A stretch of 64,000 nucleotides of DNA from Streptomyces roseoviridis (GCF_039535235.1 NZ_BAAAWU010000001.1:5332001-5396000), one strand, 5' to 3'. Counted from the first letter of the stretch, positions 8,506 through 18,064 are shown. Notes: generated by a model not told the origin, from the letters alone. Program-made: numbers and translations.

Positions 8506-8522
8506 TCTGATGGGGCATCAGA
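8506..8522. promoter_or_regulatory. Inverted repeat TCTGATG-N3-CATCAGA at the P450 promoter
   Basis: Perfect 7-bp arms (8506-8512 and 8516-8522) around GGG, just upstream of the P450 start. It fits the CTGAY-N5-RTCAG repeat found at four other lipid-catabolism promoters in this window, so it is probably the operator of one shared regulator, identity unknown. Confidence 0.6.
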
Positions 8523-8549
8523 AGATGCGGCCGTCGGCCCCGGAAAGGT

Positions 8550-8563
8550 AATAACGAGTTCTA
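8550..8563. promoter_or_regulatory. KstR-type operator, one mismatch (P450 side)
   Basis: aatAACgaGTTctA matches the mycobacterial KstR consensus TnnAACnnGTTnnA at every fixed base except the first. It lies in the divergent P450/thiolase region and is the site nearest the P450. Confidence 0.6.
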
Positions 8564-8642
8564 CAAGTAGCAAGGAGAACGGCGGGAACTGTTGCGTCCC
8601 CGACCCTTGCGTACCGGCGGTAGCAGTCATAAGACTGCACGG

Positions 8643-8666
8643 AGAACTAGAACGCGTACTAGTTCT
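8643..8666. promoter_or_regulatory. 24-bp palindrome containing a near-KstR operator (thiolase side)
   Basis: Perfect 8-bp arms AGAACTAG and CTAGTTCT enclose AACGCGTA. The inner TagAACgcGTActA at 8648-8661 differs from TnnAACnnGTTnnA at one base. It lies about 85 bp upstream of the thiolase start and is likely the operator for that gene. Confidence 0.65.
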
Positions 8667-8750
8667 CTGACTAGTGCTCGTACGAGTGTCACGTGACGTC
8701 GACCGGTGCGGGTGCCGGGACACCCCGCCGGGCGAGGAGAGGACGAGCTC

Positions 8751-9929
<1,179 letters not shown>

Positions 9930-10005
9930 GTCCAGCCGGGCTGCGGGGGGACGCGGCCGGGCGGCGGGGGACGCGGCCGGGGAGCCGGCGGGCGCCGCCG
10001 CGGAC

Positions 10006-10106
10006 CCGCCGGGAAACGCCGCGGACCGCCGGGAAACGCCGCGGACCGCCGGGAAACGCCGCAGGCCCGTCGGGAGACGCCGCGGGCCCCGCCGGGAAAC
10101 GCCGCA
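10006..10106. repeat. Five tandem ~20-bp repeats (GCCGGGAAACGCCGCGGACC type)
   Basis: Five imperfect copies of a 20-22-bp unit follow the thiolase stop, degrading toward the terminator. No coding frame is supported in 9930-10161. Confidence 0.85.
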
Positions 10107-10137
10107 GGCCCCGCCCCTCCGAAGGGAGGGCGGGGCC
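10107..10137. terminator. Hairpin terminator between convergent thiolase and transglycosylase genes
   Basis: GGCCCCGCCC pairs with GGGCGGGGCC, with the CTCC/GGGA region partly extending the stem around GAA. There is no long T-tract, as is usual in Streptomyces. It can act in both directions. Confidence 0.75.
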
Positions 10138-10161
10138 TTGCGGCGCGGCTGGGGGTGTTGC

Positions 10162-10563
10162 TCAGTACCAGCCGTGGGTCTGCCAGAAGTTCCAGGCGGC
10201 GTTCGGGGAGCCGTAGCGGTCGTTCATGTAGTCGAGACCCCACTTGATCTGCGTGGCGGGGTTCGTCTTCCAGTCGGAGCCGGCCGAGGCCATCTTCGAG
10301 GCCGGCAGGGCCTGGACCAGGCCGTAGGCGCCGCTGGAGGAGTTGGTGGCGGTGTGGTTCCAGCCGGACTCGTGCTCGACGATCTTGCTGAAGGACGCGA
10401 ACTGCGACGGCGGCACGATCTTTCGAGCGATCTCCTGCGGGGTGGCGGCCGAGGCCGTACCCGTGTTGCCGAGCACCGCGCCCGAGGCGCCGATGAGGAC
10501 GGCGGCGGAGACGGCGAAGGTCTTCTTGCGGGAGACGGCGCGAGTGGCGATCGAGCGGAACAA
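10162..10563 (-). CDS. Secreted SLT-type transglycosylase (muralytic)
   Basis: Small secreted lytic transglycosylase of the streptomycete LysM-less/SLT family. The mature part reads ATPQEIARKIVPPSQFASFSKIVEHESGWNHTATNSSSGAYGLVQALPASKM: the catalytic Glu is in EHESGWN and the lysozyme-like GAYGLVQALP motif follows, with the typical C-terminal WGLDYMNDRYGSPNAAW. Signal peptide: VSRKKTFAVSAAVLIGASGAVLGN, cleaved near ASA. I use TTG 10563 (LFRSIATRAVSRKK); ATG 10614 would add 17 residues. It is expected to cleave peptidoglycan during growth or germination. The 300 bp upstream (10564-10863) hold the terminator of the ECF operon; I checked for a c-di-AMP riboswitch, which often precedes such genes, and did not find its CAGCUAACC core. 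Confidence 0.85.
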   Translation of the reverse strand: MFRSIATRAVSRKKTFAVSAAVLIGASGAVLGNTGTASAATPQEIARKIVPPSQFASFSKIVEHESGWNHTATNSSSGAYGLVQALPASKMASAGSDWKTNPATQIKWGLDYMNDRYGSPNAAWNFWQTHGWY

Positions 10564-10799
10564 AACGTCATACCTAACGTCGGGGACATGGGGTGCGCCG
10601 GGCGTTTTCGGCATGCCGGAACCAGGGCCCGGGAGTCCCGGGAACTGGGGGGAACCGGCCGGCCGTGGTGCTGCGACGAGCACCGGCTGCCTGGCGACGT
10701 CCACCAGAGAAGCAAACCCGGCAGGGCCGCGCAATCACCCCCGGTACGAGGAAGGTTCGGACTGGGAGGGGGTGCGCGGGAGCGGGACAGGGGGTCCAG

Positions 10800-10830
10800 G
10801 GGGGCGCCACCTGTGCAGGTCAGCGCCCCC
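10800..10830 (-). terminator. Hairpin terminator of the cobalamin/ECF operon
   Basis: GGGGGCGC (10800-10807) pairs with GCGCCCCC (10823-10830), and an inner ACCT/AGGT stem closes a GTGC loop. It lies 34 bp beyond the stop of the last operon gene. Confidence 0.7.
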
Positions 10831-10863
10831 TATGGGGTGATATGGGAGAAACGCCCACCGCTA

Positions 10864-11778
10864 CTATTCCGTGTCGTACGTGACCTGGGTCCTATGAGGG
10901 GCCTCACCCCGGAGCCCCTTTCCGGGAGCCTCGAATGTGACCTGGGCCTCGAAGTTCGCGCGGCGCGTGGCCCGCCGCAGCGCCCGCAGCAGCGGTCCGC
11001 CCACGGTCAGCGTGAGGACGACGGTGAGGACGGCGCGCCCGAGGTCCCAGCCGAGGGAGGTGGCCACGACGAAGGCCAGGAAGCGCACCAGGTTCTCGTG
11101 CGCCGGGGCGCCCGGCTGGAAGGAGATCCCGAGCTCCATGCCGCCGACCGTCACCCACCCGTACAGATTGGTGACCGTGCCGTACGCGAACGCCGCCACG
11201 AACCCGTACGCGGACAGCATCCACAGCTCCCCCCGGCCCCCGGCGCGGCCGACGCCCCGGTCACGGCCCGCGCCCGGCAGCAGCCCCGCGCCCATCGAGA
11301 ACCAGCCCATCGCCAGCATCTGCGTCGGCATCCACGGACCAACCCCGCCCGTGAGCAGCGCCGACGCGAACATCGTCACCGCGCCGAGCACGAAGCCGAA
11401 GCCGGGGCCGAGGACCCGGCCGCTCAGCACCATCAGGAAGAACATCGGCTCCAGGCCGGCCGTCCCGGCACCGAGGGGCCGCAGCGCCGCCCCGACGGCG
11501 GCGAGCACCCCCAGCATCGCCACCGCCTTCGCGTCCATCCCGCAGTCGGCGATCGTCGCGACGACGACGGCGATGAGGAGCGGCAGCAGCAGGGCGAAGA
11601 ACCACGGCGCGTCGGCCGCGTGATCCGTAACGGCCGAACCGGCGTCGGCGAAGAGCGGCCAGCCGACGGCGAAGAGACCGACGACCGACACCAGGACCAG
11701 GGCGGCGACCGAACGGGGTCCCAGCCGGATGGGCCGCGGCGCGCGGGCGCTCGTAGGGGCACGGCGGGTCGGGGTCAT
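10864..11778 (-). CDS. ECF transporter substrate-binding (S) component, probably cobalamin
   Basis: 304 residues with six or more membrane helices, last gene of the B12-riboswitch operon. After an Arg-rich N-terminus comes a first helix, then the S-component core: DAPWFFALLLPLLIAVVVATIADCGMD, AVGAALRPLG, EPMFFLMVLSGRVLGPGFGFVLGAVTMFASALLTGGVGPWMPTQMLAMGW. The GPGFGF/GPWMPYQM-type motif is typical of actinobacterial S components annotated for cobalamin-related uptake. ATG 11778 overlaps the ATPase stop (ATGA). Substrate assignment rests on the riboswitch and on operon mates, not on a binding-site motif. Confidence 0.85.
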   Translation of the reverse strand: MTPTRRAPTSARAPRPIRLGPRSVAALVLVSVVGLFAVGWPLFADAGSAVTDHAADAPWFFALLLPLLIAVVVATIADCGMDAKAVAMLGVLAAVGAALRPLGAGTAGLEPMFFLMVLSGRVLGPGFGFVLGAVTMFASALLTGGVGPWMPTQMLAMGWFSMGAGLLPGAGRDRGVGRAGGRGELWMLSAYGFVAAFAYGTVTNLYGWVTVGGMELGISFQPGAPAHENLVRFLAFVVATSLGWDLGRAVLTVVLTLTVGGPLLRALRRATRRANFEAQVTFEAPGKGLRGEAPHRTQVTYDTE

Positions 11779-13640
11779 GCGCGCAGCGCCTCCTCGACCT
11801 GCTCCACCGTGAGCCACGGCTCCGGCGCGAGGATCTTCGCGACCTGCGGCGAGAAGGCGGGCGAGGACACCACGACCTCGGCGGTCGGGCCGTCCGCGAC
11901 GACCTCACCGCCCGCGACGACCACCACACGGTGCGCGAGCTCGGCCGCCAGCTCCACGTCGTGCGTCGCCAGCACGATCGCGTGCCCCTCGGCGGCGAGC
12001 ACGCGCAGCCGCGCGACCAGGCGGGCCTTCGCCGCGTAGTCCAGGCCGCGGGTCGGCTCGTCCAGGAGGATCAGGGGCGGCCGGGCGGTCAGCACCACGC
12101 CCAGCGCGAGGGCGAGCCGCTGCCCCTCGGACAGGTCACGGGGATGCGTCTCGTCCGCCACGCCCGGCAGCAGCTCCGACACCAGCGCCCGGCAGCTTCC
12201 GGGCGCGGCCCCCGCGTCCGCGTCGGCGGCCGCGCACTCCGCCGCCACCGTGTCCGCGTACAGCAGGTCCCGCGGCTCCTGCGGTACGAGTCCGACCTGC
12301 CGGATCAGGGCGCGCGGGTCCGTCGTGTGCGGGGTGAGCCCGGCGACCCGCACGCTGCCGGACGTCGGCGTGATCATCCCGACCAGCGTTCCGAGCAGCG
12401 TCGACTTCCCGGCACCGTTCCGCCCCATCAGCGCGACCGTCTCCCCGGCCCGCACGGCGAGCTCCACCCGCCGCAGCGCCTCCACCCGCCCGCGCCGCAC
12501 CCCCAGGGCCCGGACCTCGACGAGGGGCTCGGCGGCGGATGCGGCGGCGGGTACGACCGCGGACCGGCCACGCCACCGCCCGAACCACGACAGCGCCCCG
12601 CCGCCCGGCCGGCCGGCGGCCGCGTCCAGCCCTGCCGCGGGCGCGGGCGCAGGTGCAGGTGCCTGCGCACTCGCACTCGCCGGAGATCCCGCGCCCGTAC
12701 GCGTACGCGTCCCCGCACCCGTCGAAGACTTCGTACCCGTACGCGTCCCCGCACCCGCCGGAGATCCCGTACCCGTACCCATACGCGTCCCCGCACCCAC
12801 CGCAGACCCCACACCTTCGCCCGCGAGCCGTTCCCGCCCCGCCAGCCGGGCCTTCAGCGGGCCCGCCGCGCGCCGCGCGTCCCGTACCGACAGGGGCAGG
12901 GGGTCCCAGCCCGCCAGGCGGCCCAGGGAGACCACGGGCGGCCGGACCGGGGAGACGGTCATGACCTCGGCCGGCGGGCCCATGACCGCGTCCGGGAGCA
13001 GGAGGACCTGGTCCGCGTACTGCACGACCCGCTCCAGGCGGTGTTCCGCCATCAGGACCGTCGTGCCCAGGTCGTGGACCAGGCGCTGGAGGACGGCCAG
13101 GACGTCCTCGGCGGCCGAGGGGTCGAGGGCGGAGGTCGGCTCGTCGAGGACGAGGACCCTGGGATGAGGGGTGAGCACCGAGCCGATCGCGACCCGCTGC
13201 TGCTGCCCGCCCGACAGCGTGGCGATCGGCCGGTCCCGCAGATCGGCGAGCCCCAGCAGGTCCAGCGTCTCCTCCACCCGCCGGCGCATCACGGCGGGCG
13301 CGAGCCCCAGCGACTCCATGCCGTACGCCAGCTCGTCCTCCACCGTGTCGGTGACGAAGTGGGCGAGCGGGTCCTGCCCCACCGTGCCGACCAGGTCGGC
13401 CAGTTCGCGCGGCGGATGGGTGCGGGTGTCGCGGCCGTCCACGGTCACCCGCCCCTTCAACGTGCCGCCGGTGAAGTGCGGGACGAGCCCGGACACCGCC
13501 CCCAGCAGCGTCGACTTCCCGACGCCCGACGGCCCGACGAGCAGCACCAGCTCGCCCTCGGGCACGGTCAGGTCCACGCCGTCCAGCGTGGGCGCGGACT
13601 CGCCGTCGTAGGTCACCGAGACGTTCTCGAAGCGGATCAC
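11775..13640 (-). CDS. ECF transporter ATPase with two fused nucleotide-binding domains (EcfA-EcfA')
   Basis: 621 residues carrying both energising ATPases in one chain. NBD1: Walker A GPSGVGKST (about 37), Q-loop VGQDPLAHFV, signature LSGGQQQR (about 143), Walker B VLVLDEPTSALD, His-switch AEHRLE. NBD2: GRNGAGKST (about 408), QEPRDLLY, signature LSEGQRL (about 503), ILLDEPTRGLD, ATHD. Both sites look catalytically complete. The linker (about residues 265-370) is a low-complexity Gly/Thr/Arg then Ala/Pro run encoded by short tandem repeats. GTG 13640 has AGGAGA upstream and overlaps the upstream stop (GTGA); the 3' end overlaps the S-component gene. Confidence 0.93.
   Translation of the reverse strand: MIRFENVSVTYDGESAPTLDGVDLTVPEGELVLLVGPSGVGKSTLLGAVSGLVPHFTGGTLKGRVTVDGRDTRTHPPRELADLVGTVGQDPLAHFVTDTVEDELAYGMESLGLAPAVMRRRVEETLDLLGLADLRDRPIATLSGGQQQRVAIGSVLTPHPRVLVLDEPTSALDPSAAEDVLAVLQRLVHDLGTTVLMAEHRLERVVQYADQVLLLPDAVMGPPAEVMTVSPVRPPVVSLGRLAGWDPLPLSVRDARRAAGPLKARLAGRERLAGEGVGSAVGAGTRMGTGTGSPAGAGTRTGTKSSTGAGTRTRTGAGSPASASAQAPAPAPAPAAGLDAAAGRPGGGALSWFGRWRGRSAVVPAAASAAEPLVEVRALGVRRGRVEALRRVELAVRAGETVALMGRNGAGKSTLLGTLVGMITPTSGSVRVAGLTPHTTDPRALIRQVGLVPQEPRDLLYADTVAAECAAADADAGAAPGSCRALVSELLPGVADETHPRDLSEGQRLALALGVVLTARPPLILLDEPTRGLDYAAKARLVARLRVLAAEGHAIVLATHDVELAAELAHRVVVVAGGEVVADGPTAEVVVSSPAFSPQVAKILAPEPWLTVEQVEEALRA
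12640..12800. repeat. Simple-sequence repeats in the EcfA inter-domain linker
   Basis: Blocks such as CGTCCCCGCACCC and CCCGTACGCGTACGC recur across the linker, with CCCGTACCCGTACCC variants. They keep the frame and encode GTRTGT/GAG-like repeats plus an APAPAPA tract. Confidence 0.75.
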
Positions 13641-14761
13641 GGGCGAGCACTCTCCTTGCCAGGCCCCGCGGGCACGGGGGCCACGAACGCGGGCAGCAGC
13701 CCGATCAGCACGGACGCCGCCGGCCACAGCGGCAGCTGGGGCGCCTCCAGCGGTACGACCCCGGGCCGCAGCGCGTCCGGCGCCACCGACCCCGCCCAGA
13801 TCATCGCCACCGCGACGACGACCCCCGCCCCGGCCACCAGCCAGGCCCGGGCACCCCACCGGTCCGGCCGGTAGCGGGTGCGCGCCGCGCGCCGCCCGCC
13901 GAGCCGCAGCCCGGCGACGGCCGCGAGGAGCCCCGCCGCCAGCAGCGGAAGCCCGTAGGAGGCGCCCTGCGCGGCGAGCAGCCCGTACGAGCCGGCGCAC
14001 ACCCCGAGCAGCCCGCCGAGGGTGAGCACGTGGGTGGTGCGCCGTACCGAGGCCGGCACCCGCGCCGTACGGCCGTAGCCGCGCGCGTCCATGGAGGCGG
14101 CCACCGCCACCGACCGCTCAAGCGCGCCCTCCAGGACCGGCAGGCCGATCTGGAGCAGGGCCCGCACCCCGCCGGTCGGCCGTCCGCGCAGCCGGCGGGC
14201 GGTCCGCAGCCGGACCACGTCGGCGACGAGGTTCGGGGCGAAGGTCATCGCGACGACCACGGCGACGCCCGCCTCGTACAGGGCGCCGGGCAGCGACTTG
14301 AGCAGCCGCGCCGGGCTGGCGAGCGCGTTGGCCGCGCCCACACAGATCAGCAGGGCCGCCAGCTTCAGCCCGTCGTAGACCGCGAACACCACCTGCTCGG
14401 CGGTGACCCGGCCCCCGATCCGCACGCCCTGCGCCCACGAGGGAAGCGGCACCTCGGGCAGCGTGAACAGTTCGTACGAGCCGGGGATCGGCGAACCGAG
14501 CAGCAGCGAGAACACCACCCGCAGGGCCACGACGAACAGACCCAGCTTCACGAACGCGCCGTACGAGCGGGCCCAGGGCGCGTCCGTGCGGCGGGCGGCG
14601 ACGACATAGCCGGCGACGCCGACGATCAGGCCGAGCAGCAGCGGGTTGGTGGTGCGCGAGGCGGCCACGGCGAGGCCGAGCGACCAGAGCCACCAGGCGC
14701 CGGGGTGCAGGGCGTTGGACCGGTTCGCCTCGGGCGCGCGCAGCCGTGCGAGCGAGGTCAT
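13637..14761 (-). CDS. ECF transporter transmembrane (T) component, CbiQ/EcfT family
   Basis: 374 residues. The N-terminal membrane domain has helices such as ALLICVGAANALASPARLLKSLP and VAVVVAMTFAPNLVADVVRL, followed by the coupling region SVAVAASMDARGYGR (about 224), which contains the Ala-Arg-Gly signature through which EcfT contacts the two ATPases. A further C-terminal hydrophobic extension (after residue 240) has about four more helices, longer than minimal EcfT. ATG 14761 overlaps the stop of the upstream gene (ATGA); its own stop overlaps the EcfA start (GTGA), so translation is coupled. Confidence 0.9.
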   Translation of the reverse strand: MTSLARLRAPEANRSNALHPGAWWLWSLGLAVAASRTTNPLLLGLIVGVAGYVVAARRTDAPWARSYGAFVKLGLFVVALRVVFSLLLGSPIPGSYELFTLPEVPLPSWAQGVRIGGRVTAEQVVFAVYDGLKLAALLICVGAANALASPARLLKSLPGALYEAGVAVVVAMTFAPNLVADVVRLRTARRLRGRPTGGVRALLQIGLPVLEGALERSVAVAASMDARGYGRTARVPASVRRTTHVLTLGGLLGVCAGSYGLLAAQGASYGLPLLAAGLLAAVAGLRLGGRRAARTRYRPDRWGARAWLVAGAGVVVAVAMIWAGSVAPDALRPGVVPLEAPQLPLWPAASVLIGLLPAFVAPVPAGPGKESARP

Positions 14762-15453
14762 CCGCGGCGGCGGCGGGCCTGCCAGACACCGGCGGCGCCG
14801 AGGAGGAGCACGGCGGCCCCGCCCGCGACGAGCCCGACGGACGGCCCGCCGCCGGAGTCGGTGGTGGACGCGCCCCGCGCGGGCGTCCTGGAGGGGGAGG
14901 CGGGGGACGAGGCGTCCGCCCCGGTCTTCGGCGGCTCCGTGCCGGCGTCCGCGACCTGCTCCCCGCAGCCCTTCGCCGGATACCCGGCGATCCCGCACAG
15001 CAGCGCCTTGGAGTCGTACCGCAGCGGTTTAACGACCGCCGCGAGCACCTCCGCTGCGGTGGCGTCCTCGCGCACCTGCGGGCAGCCGGTCCGCAGCGCC
15101 GGGGCCGGCGGCGTCTCGCCGGGCGGGGCGTCCTCGGGGCGGCCGAAGTCGATGACGACCGCGACCCGCTTGCTGCCGTCCTTCGCGGCCACGCCGGAGC
15201 AGAGGCCGGCGAAGTCGGGCGCGGCGGAGGGCCGGGCGGCGTCGCTGGAGTCGCGGCTGACGGCGAAGCGGAAGCCGATGGTGTCGCCGTCGGCCGGGCG
15301 GGCGGTCGCCGGGCCCTGCGTGGCGTAGCCCCACGTCGCGCCGCCCCGGGCCTCCCAGAAGGACCAGTAGCGGTAGCCGGCCGCCTCGGCGGGCGTGGCC
15401 GCGGCGAGCAGCATCAGTCCCGCCGCGGCGCCCGCGGCCAGCCCGTTCCTCAC
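14758..15453 (-). CDS. Exported SCO2322-like protein with DUF4430-like motif and C-terminal anchor
   Basis: 231 residues. Signal peptide VRNGLAAGAAAGLMLLAAATPAEA, then GYRYWSFWEARGGATWGYATQGPA and RPADGDTIGFRFAVS. The spacing of YW..., W..Y...GPA and DGD.I.F.F resembles DUF4430, the beta domain at the C-terminus of intrinsic factor and transcobalamin. Four cysteines (CSG, TGCP, LCG, KGCG) may form disulfides. A Pro/Ser/Thr-rich spacer precedes a C-terminal helix and RRRRG, so it should be tethered to the membrane facing outward. GTG 15453 overlaps the toroid-gene stop. I recall the family as SCO2322-like; the DUF4430 link is my inference from pattern. Confidence 0.7.
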   Translation of the reverse strand: MRNGLAAGAAAGLMLLAAATPAEAAGYRYWSFWEARGGATWGYATQGPATARPADGDTIGFRFAVSRDSSDAARPSAAPDFAGLCSGVAAKDGSKRVAVVIDFGRPEDAPPGETPPAPALRTGCPQVREDATAAEVLAAVVKPLRYDSKALLCGIAGYPAKGCGEQVADAGTEPPKTGADASSPASPSRTPARGASTTDSGGGPSVGLVAGGAAVLLLGAAGVWQARRRRG

Positions 15454-16742
15454 TTCTTGCGGCCGCTCAGGAGGAAGCCGATGCCGACGCCGACGACCAT
15501 GCCGATGCCGATGATCCACCACACGTCGAAGCCGGACTCGTCCTCGTCGGCGCCGGCGGACGCCTGGGAGTTGTCGGGCGCCTTGGGGGCGGGGCCGGTG
15601 GCGTTGAGCTGTTCGAGCAGGTCGACGGTGCCGAAGCTGCGCGGGTCGGTGTCCATGGCGTGCGCGGCGAAGACCAGCTGGGCGTAGGCGGCGGGGCCGC
15701 CGCTCCTGGCCCAGGCGGCGGCGTTCTTCTCCAGCCAGGCGAGCGCGCCGGCGGCCTCCTTCTTCGCCCCGGCGGCGGCGAGCGCGACGACGGCGTCGGC
15801 GGTGTTGCCGTAGTCGGGCTGCGCGGCGGTCTCGGTGGCGCCCGGCATCGGCGGGGTGACGAGGTGGCCGGACGTGGCGAGCCGGGCGGCGAGGTAGGAG
15901 GCGCCGTTGAGGGCGGCCCGCTCCGCGGTCGGCTTCGGCAGGTCGGTGCAGGTGACGGGCTGCTGGGGCTGGGCGCCGCGGGCGGTGATGCCCTTGCCGA
16001 GGCCGGCCAGGGTGGCGGCGGCGGTGGCGTCGGCGTTCGCGAAGAGCTTGCCGGTCTTGTCGGGCTGGTAGGCGAAGGCGCCCCCGTCGCCCTTCGCCGC
16101 GGAGGAGCCCGCGGCGGCGCCGTCCTTGGCGGCGGGGTCCGCGCAGGGCAGCGCGAAGGTGAGGAGGGCGTCGTACGGGCTCTTGCCGCCGGCGGACTTC
16201 ACGTCGGCGGGCCGGACGCCGGAGGACGCGAAGGCGCTGATGACGATGGAGGTGGAGTTGGCGTCGCTGGCGCCGCCGGGGACGTAGCTCCAGCCGCCGT
16301 CCTTGTTCTGGACGCTCTTCAGCCAGGCGGCGCCGGCCTTGGCGGCCTTCTCCGTCTTCGCCGGGTCGGCGGACTGCCGCTTCACGGCGGTCAGCGCCTG
16401 GACGGCGACGGCGGTGGCGTTGCTGTCGAGCATCGTCTTGGCGTCGCAGGGCTTGGCGGGGTCGGGGCGGTAGGAGGCGAAGGCGCCGTTCGCGCACTGC
16501 TGGCCGAGCAGCCAGTCGACCGCCTGGTCGGCGGGCTGGATGCCGGAGGTGCGCTGGGCGAGGAAGGCGAGTGACTGGCGCCAGACGCCGTCGTAGGCCG
16601 GGTCCGAGGTGCCGTAGAGGCCGGCGGGGATCTTGGCGGGGGAGGGCGTCGGCGAGGGGGCGGCGGTGGCCGCTCCGGCGACGGAGGTGCTGAGCACGGC
16701 ACCGGCCGCGAGTGCGGCGGCCGCGCGGCGAACGCTGATCAT
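15450..16742 (-). CDS. Secreted alpha/alpha-toroid (prenyltransferase/squalene-cyclase repeat) protein, B12-regulated
   Basis: 430 residues. Signal peptide SVRRAAAALAAGAVLSTSVAGAATA; repeat body with QW-like hairpins: QAVDWLLGQQCANGAFASY, TAVAVQALTAVKRQ, KAGAAWLKSVQNKDGGWSYVPGG, ATAAATLAGLG and ALAWLEKNAAAWARSGG; then a C-terminal helix (WWIIGIGMVVGVGIGFLLS) and GRKK. Database names would say prenyltransferase, but it is extracytoplasmic, anchored, and directly under a cobalamin riboswitch. Its alpha/alpha fold is the fold of the cobalamin-binding N-terminal domain of transcobalamin, so a surface B12-capture role is the most attractive reading (inference). ATG 16742 has GGAGAGGGA. Confidence 0.8.
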   Translation of the reverse strand: MISVRRAAAALAAGAVLSTSVAGAATAAPSPTPSPAKIPAGLYGTSDPAYDGVWRQSLAFLAQRTSGIQPADQAVDWLLGQQCANGAFASYRPDPAKPCDAKTMLDSNATAVAVQALTAVKRQSADPAKTEKAAKAGAAWLKSVQNKDGGWSYVPGGASDANSTSIVISAFASSGVRPADVKSAGGKSPYDALLTFALPCADPAAKDGAAAGSSAAKGDGGAFAYQPDKTGKLFANADATAAATLAGLGKGITARGAQPQQPVTCTDLPKPTAERAALNGASYLAARLATSGHLVTPPMPGATETAAQPDYGNTADAVVALAAAGAKKEAAGALAWLEKNAAAWARSGGPAAYAQLVFAAHAMDTDPRSFGTVDLLEQLNATGPAPKAPDNSQASAGADEDESGFDVWWIIGIGMVVGVGIGFLLSGRKK

Positions 16743-16827
16743 GGGTCCCTCTCCTGCGGGCACCGGACACCGGCGCCCCCACGGGCCCAGCCTCCGGCGC
16801 CGTGTTCCTCGACGGTGCCGGCGCTCA

Positions 16828-16940
16828 CGTCCCGTACCGGGCGGTCCGACTCCACGCCCAGGGGCGTGTCACGGTTGCGGGGTCAGTGCCGGATTCCCAC
16901 CGGCTTCCCCCTGTACGGGCATGACGACGGTCGCCCACTC
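16828..16940 (-). promoter_or_regulatory. Cobalamin riboswitch
   Basis: On the minus strand the leader contains GGGGGAAGCCGGTGGGAAT, then CCGGCACTGACCCCGCAAC and CGTGA, the conserved B12-box core, and ends with GAGTCGGACCGCCCG. CCCGTAC (16913-16919) pairs with GTACGGG (16831-16837) as the closing stem. It lies about 90 nt before the toroid gene, and cobalamin should switch off the five-gene operon. Outer limits are approximate. Confidence 0.92.
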
Positions 16941-17026
16941 TACCGGCCGGTCACCCGCCGCCCCCGGAGCCGTACGTCACACCGCTCCCGGCGCACCGCC
17001 CCCTCAGGCCACTTTGCTCACACCGC

Positions 17027-18064
17027 TCAGACCGCCACGTACGCCACCGGGTCCGTCCCCGCAACCGGCTCCGCCCGCCCCCGCTTCACCAGGTGGCGGA
17101 CGTGGGCCTCGGCCTCGCTGACGGCGATGGTGCGCGAGCCGTGCGGGATGCGGTCCCAGGGGCGGTTCCACTCCATGCGCTCGGCGAGCTGCCACGGGGT
17201 GAGGGGGACGGCGAGCAGGGCGAGCAGGCCGGTGAGGCGTTCCTCGTGGTGGGCGAGGAGCTCGCGGACCCGGCCGGCGGCGTCGGGGAAGGCGTGCTGG
17301 TGGGCGGGGAGCACCTCGGCGACGCCGAGGCGGCCGACGCGCTCCAGGGAGCCGAGGTAGTCGCCGAGGGGGTCGGTGACGGTGGCGTCGTCGGGGTCCT
17401 CGTACAGCCCGATGTGCGGGCTGATGCCGGGCAGCAGGTGGTCGCCGGAGAAGAGCCGGCCGTGTCCGGGGAGGCCGGCCGGGTGGGCCTCCTCCAGGTG
17501 GAGGCAGACGTGGCCGGGGGTGTGGCCCGGCGTCCACACGGCGCGCAGGCGACGTCCGGCCAGGTCCAGGAGCTCGCCGGGGACGATCTCCCGGTCGGGC
17601 AGGGCGGAGCGCAGTCCGGGCAGGGTGCGCATCCGGCCGGCGGCGCGGGCGGCGAGCAGCGGGGCGGTGTGCTCCTCGGGGGCGCCGACGGCGGCGAGCT
17701 TGCGGGCCAGGTAGTCGAGCCAGCTGCCGGGGGCGGAGTCGCGGGTGCGGCGGACGACGGCGATGTCGGCGGCGTGCATGGCGATCCAGGCGCCGGACTC
17801 CTCCCGGACCCGGCCGGACAGTCCGTGGTGGTCGGGGTGGTGGTGGGTGACGACGATCCCGTGGACGTCCCGGGCCCCGAGCCCCAGGGCGCCGAGCCCG
17901 GCGGTGAGCTCGGCCCAGGAGTCCGGGTCGTCCCACCCGGTGTCGACGAGCACGGGCCCGCGGGCCGTGTCGAGGACGTGGACGAGGGTGTGCCCGAGGG
18001 GGTTGTCCGGAATGGGCACCCGCAACGACCAGACGCCCGCGCCGTGCTCGGTCACCTGCGTCAT
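17027..18064 (-). CDS. MBL-fold metallo-hydrolase
   Basis: 345 residues. Metal motif VVTHHHPDHHGL (about residues 70-80), then TPGHTPGHVCLHLEE and SGDHLLPGISPHIG carry the further His/Asp ligands. The C-terminal third is a helical and winged-helix-like extension (TPWQLAERMEWNRPWDRI, VRHLVKRGRAEPV) seen in LACTB2-like hydrolases. It probably hydrolyses a thioester or similar small substrate. It is divergent from the aldehyde dehydrogenase gene; the 119-bp region between them has a KstR-like palindrome and a CTGAC-type repeat, so it may belong to the same lipid/steroid regulon, for example as an acyl-CoA thioesterase (inference). Confidence 0.87.
   Translation of the reverse strand: MTQVTEHGAGVWSLRVPIPDNPLGHTLVHVLDTARGPVLVDTGWDDPDSWAELTAGLGALGLGARDVHGIVVTHHHPDHHGLSGRVREESGAWIAMHAADIAVVRRTRDSAPGSWLDYLARKLAAVGAPEEHTAPLLAARAAGRMRTLPGLRSALPDREIVPGELLDLAGRRLRAVWTPGHTPGHVCLHLEEAHPAGLPGHGRLFSGDHLLPGISPHIGLYEDPDDATVTDPLGDYLGSLERVGRLGVAEVLPAHQHAFPDAAGRVRELLAHHEERLTGLLALLAVPLTPWQLAERMEWNRPWDRIPHGSRTIAVSEAEAHVRHLVKRGRAEPVAGTDPVAYVAV

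Noticed and set aside
8688..8697. GTCACGTGAC palindrome upstream of the fadA5-like gene
   Set aside because: Perfect but short, not repeated at related promoters, and unlike either operator family in this region.
10564..10799. c-di-AMP (ydaO) riboswitch before the transglycosylase gene
   Set aside because: Such leaders often precede these cell-wall genes, but the conserved CAGCUAACC and GGGUGAAUC cores are not found on the correct strand.
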